Assembly: GCF_037975245.1 (NCBI RefSeq)
Contig: NC_092577.1
Coordinates: 6,169,001 to 6,233,000 of the forward strand
DNA: 64,000 bases
Source of the DNA: Apostichopus japonicus
Lineage: Eukaryota > Echinodermata > Holothuroidea > Aspidochirotida > Stichopodidae
Direction: 5' to 3'
In this document: in pieces, positions 24,851 through 35,700 of the stretch
Layout: every line of letters begins with the position of its first letter
How positions within the stretch are numbered: position 1 is the stretch's first letter
Translations under genes and position numbers: made by a program
Notes under the pieces: generated by a model
Told to the model about the DNA's origin: nothing
Seen by the model: the letters and a program-made list of their open reading frames with translations, nothing else
Database searches by the model: none

Positions 24851-27622
24851 ATGAATATCCTGACACTACTTGCCTTTTCATGGGGAATAATGTTTATTGG
24901 TTTATGTACTATATGCAAAACCTCAACTAATAGTGTCGCTAACTACATAGGCCACCTACGAAGCCACCGAAACTTGGCAAATGTTCAATTTCCATGTTGC
25001 TTCCAAAATTGCCAGTATACTTTTAGGACTTTCACTTCATTGAAAGTTCACATCACTCGAAAACATCATAGGTCTAGGGTGCCTAGGGGTAACTTAAGTT
25101 ATGGTGAATCTTCTAGAGCTTCTACTCTGGGCTTAAGCCAGTTTTGCACATTAAACCAATCGCTCAAGTGTGCACTGCCCTTTTGCCAAAAAGAATGCCC
25201 CAATTTGCAGTCATTCTTCTGGCATCTTAAAAAACATATCGATGATGGAAAAATTATAAACTGCCCATTTAGCCAGTGCAAAAGAAAATTTACCAAAAAG
25301 ACGACATTTGCTGTTCATTTGTCTCGTTACCATAGAAAGTGGGGTGTGAAAAGCATCAACAATGTTTACAAAACGCATTTAACAAATGGTGCCCCATCTT
25401 TGAGCAGTCCCATTGATGACCACTCTATGTCCCCTAGCCCCACCCATAGCCCATGTTTGGAAGAAGTTGACTGTCACATAGATCTAGATAAATCAAATGA
25501 TGAAGCTCCACAGGAAAACACTTCTAAAACTGACTTTTTGAAAAGTTTTGCATTATTCTTGCTTAAGCTGCAGGGACAAAAATTGGTTCCAGAGTCAACA
25601 ATACAGACTATTGTGGAAGAGCTGCAAAGTATTCATGATATTTGCAAGGCCTCTCTTGAATTGAAACTTACAAGTAAATTGAAGGAGGCACAAGTAAGTG
25701 AAGATTTCATAGAGCAATTGGTTGCTTATATAAATTCCGAAGATGAGTGGCTTGCCATTGATAGCGTGAAAGGTGAACTACGCACCAAACATACAAGAAG
25801 AGTATTCTACAAGTCATTGAACTTTGTGTGCCCAGTATCTATTGCCCTTGGCAGCGGCATATCAGGTAAAATACATCATTGCCACTATGTTCCTCTTTTG
25901 GACACCATTAAGCTCCTCCTTGAAAATGAGTCAACGCCGTTAAAATCTGAGGCAAATTGTACAAATCCCTCTGCACTAAATGACATCACTGATGGGCAAG
26001 TTTTCAGGGAAAACAAACTGTTTAAAAGTGATAGCAATGTAGTCCCTGTTATGTTGTTTCAAGATGCCTTCGAAGTAGTGAACCCTCTAGGCTCTGCGAA
26101 AAAAAAACACAAAATATTGGCCGTGTATTATTCACTTGGCAATATCCCTCCCGAGTATCGATCATCAATTGAGTCATTGCAGCTTGCACTTCTTTGCAAA
26201 GAAAGTGATCTAAAGCAGTTTGGTCAAGAAAAGGTATTCAAAAGACTCATAGAAGATTTAAAATCATTAGAGGAAAGTGGTATACAGTTGAAAGATGGTC
26301 GCAGATTTAAAGGGTCCCTGGCTTGTATCATGGGTGACAACTTAGGGTCACACACCATTGGTGGGTTTGTTGAGAGTTTCACTGCACAACATTTTTGTAG
26401 GTTTTGCTTGCTGACAAGGCAGGAATTTCTCTCTGGTGCTCCTTATGCTAACGGTAAATGTAGAACTCCTGATGAGTATAATAGGTGTGTGGAACAACTC
26501 CGGCAATCTAATGAAAGTATTTATCAAGGGATCAAGTTTGACTCGCATTTCAATGCTCTCAAATATTACCATGTGTGTTCTCCTGGACTACCACCTTGCT
26601 TGGGGCATGATCTTTTCGAAGGTGTGGTAGATTACGACTTGGCGCTCTTCATAAATTACTGGGTGAAGGAAAAACAGTGGTTTACTTACCTAAACTTGAA
26701 TAGGAAGTTGGAGCAGTTTAAGTTTATTGGTCCTGACATCAATAATAAACCTGCAAAAATCAACCAAAATGCTACCAGGCTTGGTGGACAAGCAGTGGAG
26801 AATTGGTGCTTGATGAAGTTGTTTCCAATTTTATTTGGTCAGGAGGTTTGTGACCCAAGTGACATTGTTTGGAAGCTGTTTTTACTGTTACGAGAAATTG
26901 TTCAGTATGTCTGTGCTCCCCAGATCACGTTCAATGAAATAGGTTACCTCAGAGTATTGATAGAAGAGTATCTCGATGGGAGGAAAAGTGTCTTTCCTTG
27001 TGTAAATCTCAGGCCCAAACATCACTTTCTCAGTCACTATCCTGAATTGATAGTCAAGCTCGGACCATTGATAAGACTGTGGACTCTTCGTTTTGAAAGC
27101 AAGCACTCATATTTCAAAAGATGTAGCCGAAATTGCCATAATTTCCTCAACATAACACATACTCTGTCAGAGAGACACCAAATGCTGCAAGCATATAACA
27201 GTGCTGGGAATCTGTTTCAATCAAGGTTCTCTCTTGAAAAAGGAACGTGTTTGAATCCTGAGATTTTCAGTCTTGAGATCAGGGCTGCCTTGCTAGAAGC
27301 AAATGTAAATACTGATTTGGCCATTTGTAGTCAAAGAATGCACGTTAGTGGTACCGAGTACAGTGCAGGGTTATTTGTAGCTTGTGAGGGCATGAAGTTT
27401 GGTTGCATACTTCTGACCATTTTGGTCTGTGACGAAGCATACCTTTTAGTAAAGCTCCACTCTGCCACCATACTTCAAGGTTTAGGAGTATATATGCTGC
27501 ATCCCTCCAATAATGTAGTGTGTGTGAATATATCAAAGCTTTCGGACTATTATCCATTGACTGCATATCTAGTTCGAGGAAGACTTCTGCTCCCTCTAAA
27601 ACATAACTGTTTTCACTTTTGA
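24851..27622 (+). CDS. CACTA (EnSpm) transposase with C2H2 zinc fingers, 923 aa
   Basis: A single open frame encodes the enzyme expected to cut and move this element. N-terminal C2H2-like zinc fingers use about C19-C22/H35-H39, C50-C54/H67-H72, C107-C112/H125-H129 and C138-C143/H156-H161, probably for DNA binding. The TNP2-like catalytic region follows: D405 in FQDAFEVVNPLG, D496 in IMGDNLGSH and E590 in GHDLFEGVV are my candidate catalytic triad. They correspond by position to the D-G-F-N-P-F-G and M-H-I-E-K blocks of plant TNP2 as I remember them. Around residues 718-780, RPKHHFLSHYPEL and LRFESKHSYFKR resemble DUF4218. The start at 24851 gives the longest protein; the ATG at 24890 (MFIGLCTIC) is an equally likely start because it lies just before the first finger. 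No stop or frameshift interrupts it. It is followed in the same orientation by the SAM-domain gene. Confidence 0.9.
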   Translation: MNILTLLAFSWGIMFIGLCTICKTSTNSVANYIGHLRSHRNLANVQFPCCFQNCQYTFRTFTSLKVHITRKHHRSRVPRGNLSYGESSRASTLGLSQFCTLNQSLKCALPFCQKECPNLQSFFWHLKKHIDDGKIINCPFSQCKRKFTKKTTFAVHLSRYHRKWGVKSINNVYKTHLTNGAPSLSSPIDDHSMSPSPTHSPCLEEVDCHIDLDKSNDEAPQENTSKTDFLKSFALFLLKLQGQKLVPESTIQTIVEELQSIHDICKASLELKLTSKLKEAQVSEDFIEQLVAYINSEDEWLAIDSVKGELRTKHTRRVFYKSLNFVCPVSIALGSGISGKIHHCHYVPLLDTIKLLLENESTPLKSEANCTNPSALNDITDGQVFRENKLFKSDSNVVPVMLFQDAFEVVNPLGSAKKKHKILAVYYSLGNIPPEYRSSIESLQLALLCKESDLKQFGQEKVFKRLIEDLKSLEESGIQLKDGRRFKGSLACIMGDNLGSHTIGGFVESFTAQHFCRFCLLTRQEFLSGAPYANGKCRTPDEYNRCVEQLRQSNESIYQGIKFDSHFNALKYYHVCSPGLPPCLGHDLFEGVVDYDLALFINYWVKEKQWFTYLNLNRKLEQFKFIGPDINNKPAKINQNATRLGGQAVENWCLMKLFPILFGQEVCDPSDIVWKLFLLLREIVQYVCAPQITFNEIGYLRVLIEEYLDGRKSVFPCVNLRPKHHFLSHYPELIVKLGPLIRLWTLRFESKHSYFKRCSRNCHNFLNITHTLSERHQMLQAYNSAGNLFQSRFSLEKGTCLNPEIFSLEIRAALLEANVNTDLAICSQRMHVSGTEYSAGLFVACEGMKFGCILLTILVCDEAYLLVKLHSATILQGLGVYMLHPSNNVVCVNISKLSDYYPLTAYLVRGRLLLPLKHNCFHF

Positions 27623-29777
27623 TTTCTTACTCTGTGTAAATAATGGTGAGTAAATTTTGTTTTGGTTCAAAGAGATGCAAGGCACACCTTCAGTTGCTTG
27701 TGTATACAGCCTGCAACCATTCGTGTATATTGAATATTTTGTGACAGTGGTATAGCCTGACAGTATAGGGGTGGCATGTCCCTTCTAAATTATATAGCAC
27801 TTAAAAGCAGCACTTAAAAGGGGAGGGGGGCATTTTATATGCATACATTTCACAGGCAAAAAAAAAACAAAGACACATGAATACTGTAATTGTTAATTGC
27901 ATGACACACTCCTAGTACCCCTGGCATGCTCAAGAAAATGTAAGTCCTTGATTGTCTCAGCACTTGGTTGCAAAGCTGACTCTGGGATTTTGATTTTAAG
28001 GTATATATTGACAAAGCCAGCCTAAAGCAATAAGCCAGTTCACAGTTACAAGGGTGTATGTCCAGAGTGCAAATAGGCCAAGAGTACAAACAAGCCGACC
28101 GCTCATAGCGTTACTGTTACAGTTCTTACTCAAACCGTCATTACTCTTTAAACACACTTGATAATAATAAATAAAAAGTTGAAAATCAGTAATTTCTTTC
28201 CCAAAGAGGAGAACGCTATTTTTTCTAACATTCGTCCCTTGTTAGACACGCTAGAAATATTCATCGCAATCCCATATTAAGACATGCCAATCTGAACTTG
28301 TAGGCCTAGAACCCTTCACTGCACGTGTCTGATAGTACCAGGGGTCAGGGCAGTAAACCGGTGATAAACCTACACGTTTGGACAACCGGTTTAAAGTGCA
28401 ATTAGAAGCATGTTTTTAACTAGTGTTCTCCAAACGGCCATTCTTTTTAATCCTGCCTTTATTTTGCCCATAATGTGCCTTGAGGGCGAAGTACAATCTT
28501 GGCCTGAGCGTTCCAGCTTGAACCATTGAATAATTGGATTGTGTCCATCTCAGAACTTGTTATGAGGCAGTATTCCCCATGACCCATGGCTGCATTGGCC
28601 TTGTTAGCTTGTGCCCCATGCCCGCTTTGATGCAACTTGACAAATGGCATGTGTGAATAGTGCGTGAAGATAAAGTAGTAGACGGACGGTATACAACATC
28701 ATGGTAATGTTTGCTAAATGACGATAATATAAGCATAGCACTGCAATTTTCTCAAGCGTACTTAGCTGCTGTCATTGAGCGATAACCTACCAACGATTGC
28801 CAGTTTAAAATCTGTGTAACTATATGCGTTAAACAGTTCACCGTATGTCAAGGCAGTGCCTAGTACTACCACCTCGGTTTCAGTTTAATATTACATGAGA
28901 AACACCATTACTGTGGACAAAAATCTGACTGATGTGGAGTACCGGCAACACAACACGATGCAGATCACTGGCTCTAGACTTTAATCACTCCATTTTCAAT
29001 GACGAACTTGGCAATATTTTTTCCCTTGCAATTTTGTCTAGACCCTTAAAATATTTTTGGGACCCTCAGAAGGGTTGTGACCTCTAGTTTGCTGACCACA
29101 GGTTTAAACCACTGGTGTGCAGTAGGCCTACCTGGAAACCTTGCATTATCTGTGGTATAGGAGGTACAGCACACAATTGACTAACTGACAAACATTAGTC
29201 TGAATGCTATAATTTTGTGTCATAATCACATCCATAGTATAGGCCTACAATGTATACACCATTACCACACAGTTTTATAGTTTCACAACTTAGTGTCATT
29301 GTGAAGACATGCAGAGATGATAATGCAAACTGTGCATCCTGCACTTACTACCAGCAAGCTAAAACTTTCAGGCAATGAATCACAAAGCCCGCGTCTTTAT
29401 TGTTAAGTGTTGCGTTTTGCCGTAGTCCTTCACTCTTAGACAAAAGCATGAGAAACTATTTTTGTAAATTTCATTATTAGTTAGCAACTAGGCCTACATC
29501 CACTAGACAAGCCAAGCACTAGTGCTAAGGTATTTTTTTTTTTTTTTTTTAAACAAAAGTATAATTTTTGCATGCTAATAAATATTGTGTATTAGGCATG
29601 AAAAATTAGGTCGTTAGTGCTTGAGTATGATACAGATCAAGCATACGCTGCAGTCTGCAGCCTGCAGTGGAGTAGTAGCCTGCTTTAATGTGTGGCATGC
29701 ATACACATGCACTCATTTGCTTGAGTGTTTTAATTTGGTTTTACTATACAGGTCAGGTAAAGCATAGTAAGTGAAAA
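27623..29777. other. spacer between the two transposon genes
   Basis: No open frame of note. It contains a G-rich run near 27822, scattered 'taggcctac' words and a T-run at 29531-29550. It probably holds the 3' UTR of the transposase and the promoter or 5' UTR of the SAM gene. An intron end (ctatacag at 29745-29752) just upstream of the SAM start hints at a 5' UTR exon or at splicing from the transposase transcript. Confidence 0.4.
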
Positions 29778-32700
29778 ATGGATGCATATGATTCATCCGA
29801 TACTGTAAGACTTAGTCCCACTCAGTCTGCTATCAGTGATGCACTGCCATCCTTGCCACTGGCACTTGCAAATGGAGTCCTGGATCAACTTGTGGATGTT
29901 GGAGTTGAATCTGTGGGTGATCTGAGATTTGTTACGGAGGACGACCTCTCTATGCTGAAGCCTATTCAGCGCAGAAGACTCATAGATGCGTGGTCAACTG
30001 CAGGTGAAGGTAAATATACTTTACTTAAGTAATACTGGAGCCTGGTTCTCAATTAAGAAGCCAGCTCATGCTTACATTATAATAATATGATAATGATATA
30101 TTGTCAAAGGTCACTATGGTACACTGGCAATATCACATGGACACAAAATGTACCGCATGAGCAGCGATTTGGTTAAAATATTGGGGGGGGGGGGGGGGAA
30201 TGGGGGCTAAATAGGCTGTGATCTTGCCTGTTCCTGGTAACTCCTTATTTCTGAGCGTGCGATTTAGTTGGGTAAATGTCAGTGTTGTTCATAGTGACCC
30301 AGCAACTCTTACACTAGTCAGGGCTGTGAAATCTCTGATTTTACGCGGAATTCCGATTTTTTAACTTCGACCGAACTTACCACTTTTGCAGACTTTTTTC
30401 AAAACCTCTCTTACACCCCTGCACTAGTAGAGGTAGTGTGATGGTGATTTATGAATAAGTTGCTGCACAGGTCTACGAGTCCTGGTTTTGGTTTTCACCG
30501 TCCCCGGCTGTTCCAGGCTCCAGTGTAGTTCTAAATTTTGCTCATGACATGATTCATCCACTGCGAGGCTGCTGTGGGTTTCACTGTAAGTCTAACAGTT
30601 AGCTGAAATTCGGTTTTGTTTAAAAAAATGGGAAAATTGTGAAAAGTTGATATTTTGCCTAATTTAAGCTTGTAAACACGATAACGTCGACCCTACGTGG
30701 ATGGATGAAGCTTATAATTGGTATGTGTTTTCCCATGATGAGTACATGATAGCTATTGTTTTGGGGTTGGGTCAGAGGTCAGTTTAAAACCCTTGTAAAC
30801 ATTAATAAGTCCAGAATGATTGTTCCTATCAAGTTGAAATTTGGTGTGTAGCAGTGGGAGGTGTAATTTTATTCTACACTCATGTAGCCTCTCCTTTCAT
30901 TCAAGTTGTCACAAAAGAGGTTTTAAGATTAAAAGGAAAAATGTTTTACCTGTGCAATTTAATGGAATGGTCCTATAAGAAGGGGTGAAGCCTATTGTTG
31001 TAGTACCATAAAATTGCCCATGCAATATAATTGAACAGTCCTACATTAAGGAGTGGGGCTTATTGCTACTAATTGATAATTATATACAGTACCTCAATAC
31101 CTTCAATACTGTGCAGTTTTTAATTTTATATAAAAAAAATACTATTAGCAATGAACTTGTTTTCTCCTGGTTGAATTCATTAAATTAGAAGACTTATAAA
31201 ATGAATTTCAACCAGCACATACATATGTATGTACAGTGTGTACAGTACATACACTGTACTGGGTGTATATGTACGGAGTGCCATGAGTGCCAGAAGACTG
31301 TTTAAACCTAACACTAATATACACACTGTACATATACAATTGGTTGAAATAGTAGACTTTACTATAAAATGAATTTCAACCAGTACATACATGTATGTAC
31401 AGTGTGTACAGTACATACACTGTAGTGGGTGTATATGTACAGTGTGTATATTAGTGTTAGGTTTAAACATAGTTTTCTGGCACACATGGCACTCCGTACA
31501 TATACACCCAGTACAATAAGGGAAAGTCGGATTGAGGCCAAACTTGGACTATAGATCCGCCATATGGATAAGGTGCATGTCGAAATGCGCAATGTTTTGG
31601 CAATATTTAAGCTTCTCCTTCGACTTCGTCGCCATACGGAAAGTTAAAAATGGAAGCTGGCCTAGGGGATTAATCGTATGAACATGAAAGTTCGTGATGG
31701 CTTCGTGGAATTGCAGGTAGGCCTAGGCTATTGAATCTGCTGTGACTTTGTACATTATTTTCCACATGGTCATAATAGAATTGGACATGTACCAGTTCTG
31801 CAAAATGTCAATCAAAGACAGTTTTACCCAATCGTAACTCTGATTTGTTGTGCATACGTGCATGTCATAGTAGACTCCCAGGTGCAGCTGGATTGTGCGA
31901 CAATAAACTGAGCATGCAAACATTGCACATGTGCTACGATCGAGATCTATGTGAACACTTATTGCAGTCCCTCGTACTAAGTTAGACCTAGACAGGGGCT
32001 AGGCCTATAGAAATCTATGCGGGATTATCCCGCAGAAGATTCTGGCTGTAGATGTGCAAATGACACAATTTTGAGCCTTAATTAGTGCGAATGCTGTCAT
32101 GTGACACTTGCATCTTCGGGCATATTCTTGGCAGCCAGGGAAAATACAGTTTTTGGGGTAAAATACAACTTTTTGTCTCTCAAGTACAGTTTTAGCACTT
32201 GAAAAGTTGGCAGGTCTGGTAAACCCATTTAATCATTTCAGCAAATAAAAGTAATTGCGTGACCATGCCGGTTATTTTTCATGACCGCAGACAGCCCAAC
32301 TCTCCAAAGGAGACATGTTTTCCTTAACTTTTGTTATTCTGGGCCTTGTTCCTCAGTTTTCAAAATTAGTTAATCACATCAATCACATAGCAATAATGAG
32401 TACAGGTCAGAGACCATAACCCATCCATATTCTCTGTAAAATTCTGCAAATGTCACCCATGTTAGATTTGGCAGAAATACAGCTAGGCTTACTGTATGTA
32501 CTTGGACATTATGAAAGCCACACTGTGTCTGCAGTGGTCATTGTTCAATGAAGGCAAATCCTCTGTAAACAATTGCTTGAAAGCATTTAATTGAAAATTT
32601 ATCTAAACTAGCCCAGTGCAGGGGTGCACTACATAACCTTTTTGACCACTTGGCTGTAATAATAAAGATAGAACAGGGAGGGACAGGATCATAGGTGTAC

Positions 32701-35700
32701 GGGACCCCTGGGGGATGGGGGGGGCCGGAATTTGTTTTGCCCCAAAACTTGCCTTATCCACACTAGTCTACTGTGCAGGTGGCATGCAAAGTAAAAATTC
32801 ACTCAACAGAAAATCGGCCTGGCAGTTTGCACTTATAAATTGCCAATCCATGCCAAATCTTTTGCCTAAAATGTTCTGATTTTTAGCTCAAACCAGCTAT
32901 GCTGGTTGAGCTATTGTGATGGGACTGTCACTCTATCTATCCAGTGTAAATTTTTGCTTTTTCTGCTGCCAAATGTTTGTTCTTTGACAGATGTTAACCA
33001 AACTTGGAGACAATGTTCATTTACTGATGGTGCATCTTTTACCTTCTGAAGGTCAAGGTTAAAGGTCATTTAAGGTGCATAATGAGCTATTTGTAAACAA
33101 ATTGGAAAAACTGCAAAATGCTACTTCTCCTTCAAAGAACAATAGATTTTCTTGAAATTGGGTTATAATGTTCTTTAGGTGGTGCTTCCTATAAATTCTA
33201 CACATATTTTTGATAGATGTTCATATATAATGTCAGTAGCAATGAAACAGTAAAATCAGAGAAAAAAGTTTTATAGGCCCTCACTGGCTTAGTCTTCGAT
33301 GGATGTTGACCCAACTTAGACATAATGTTCATTGACTGCTTTATCACCTTTGACCATCTGAAAGTCAAGGTCAAAGGTCACCAGAGGCTAAAGTCTGAAA
33401 ACCTTGTACACAAAAGTCTGCAATGCTGTTTGAGCAGGATCAAAGTTGCACAAAGCATATCTATGGCAGTCAATGAATTACTAAGCTGTTTGGCTTTCTG
33501 GATTAAATAAAAAACACCTAACTCTGCAGGCTCTTAACATTCTTGGGACAGTCAAACTTACGCGCTGACCTAATGTTCTACAGTATTAATAACTATTTTG
33601 TGTATGGTTATTCTCATTCCAAGATACTGCTCCAGAGAATGTGCTGAGTGAGGGAGAGGAAACCGTTGACCTGGATACCTCAACACTGTCCACAGAATCG
33701 ACACCAGACATACACACTCAACCTTCCAGAGACCAGTGCGCAGGAAACTGGGCTGATACGTTCGAAGTCCATTGGAGCAAGATGTCTAAAAACTTAAACA
33801 ATTGCTTAAAGAAAAAGAAGAGACCAGCCCCCAGAGAAAGAAGGGAAATGATCAGAGTAATCTGTGATGACATTTTCAAACTTGATGAAAGCCCAGGACG
33901 GAAAAACTTGGTCACTGTTGCAAAAAAGGTTGTGAGTGCGTACCCTGCGAGTTTCAGGGACGACATTGGAGGTGAAGTTATTGGTGATGGCACGGCTTCT
34001 ATCTTGAAGCAACTCGAAAACAGAGTAAACAATTTAAAAAGAGATGAAAGCTACCTCCCGGTTCCATCTGTTTCATCTTCAATGACTAGTACTTCCGATG
34101 AAGAAGTGACCGAACCGAAGACAAAACGCATCAAGAAGAGGGACTCGTATGGTTGCATAAACTGGCAACCGGGAGGGTTCCCTGAGGGAGAGACTGAGGC
34201 CACTCAGAAAGAGAAGATTCTTGCATTGAAGGAAATGTATGCAGCTGGTGAGAAAGACTGGGATGAAGACCTAATCACATCGCACATGCAAAGTGTGTAT
34301 TTCTCAATCCGCACTTTGATTAATTCAAAGAGTGTCACTATTGAAGGTCTGTTGGAGGAATACCCCTTTCTGTCAGAAAAATTGGGTATGTTTTTGCACT
34401 TCAAGGAGCTTGTTGGAATCGATCTTCTGCCAACGCTGGAGCATTCCTTGGAGACCAAAGGGCGCCGCATCCTGCGGTACTTTCGTAAGTGTCCCACAAA
34501 GAGCATCACCATGAAAGACACTCTGAAGAACATTGAGACTATGAAGCTGGAAGCTCAGGACAATTCTGCAGAGCTGCCTGGCTTGATTTGCCTCCTGGCA
34601 AGCTACTTTGGAGAAGATGCTAGTTCTTTTTTGCATCTTTCACAGGTTGGTATGGAGAGGCATATCTGTATTCAAACTATAGGGCCTACTGGGTGTGGTT
34701 TGTTGGCATGCAGTACATTCTGTATTAAAGTACTTTTGTGGTTAGTGCAACATAAAAGGGTCAAAAGATAACATTAATCCTGCAATACAGCAAGTAATGG
34801 AACTGGAGGCTGGCCAATTGGCACGGCCTGTCATCATACCATGGATTGGTACTGCTTTTGGTGGATAACACCTGTGTACTGTATGTATGTTGCATAAATG
34901 AAGAAATTAGAAAAACGTTTATGAAAATAATTCAATAAGTAGTCCGTTTAGGCTGGGGTTAAATCAGCCTCAAAAATTCAGTAAAAACCCAGAAATTGCT
35001 TCATTAAGAATCAAATTGAATCATCTAATTCTATAGATGCAGGGTTCCCAGCCTTACCTGGAAAACCTGGAAAAGTCATGGAATTTAAATAAGATGCTTT
35101 AAATCCTGGAAAAGTCATGGAATTTGAGGCAAAATGCTTCAAAACCTGGAAAAATCATGGAATTTGATTAGCCAAAGAGACAACGTTTCATTTTATATCC
35201 AAACACGGAAGAATTGAGTGGCTATGGTGGCTTTTTAGTGTGGTTGTGTTACACGAACTAAAGCATCTCAGCACTAAAAAGCCAAAAGGGAGTAGCGCCC
35301 CTTGCCTCCAGAGCTGTTTCTCCTATTACAGTACATGATAATGTGGCCTAAGCTAACATTATTGTGTAAAAGGAGAAGTACTAAGTGTACCCCCAAATAA
35401 GAATTCCAAAAACAGCACTAAAATGATTGTCCTGCAAATTGTTTTGTATATTTTTGACTAAGTTCTTTAAGTCGGATGCAAGGATTCAACCACAATTTGC
35501 TGACAGGCTTCATTTGAAGGCTAGGGCTCACTCTGAAAACCCCAGACTGAATGGAACTTCATATGCATAACAAGTTTAGAGAATTAAAAATGTATGAATA
35601 AAATGATATGCCAAAAAAAGAAAGCCACTCTGAATTATGCAATGTCAACTTAGCAGATTCATGACACATATTGTTTTGTCAAATCTACAAGGTAAACCTG

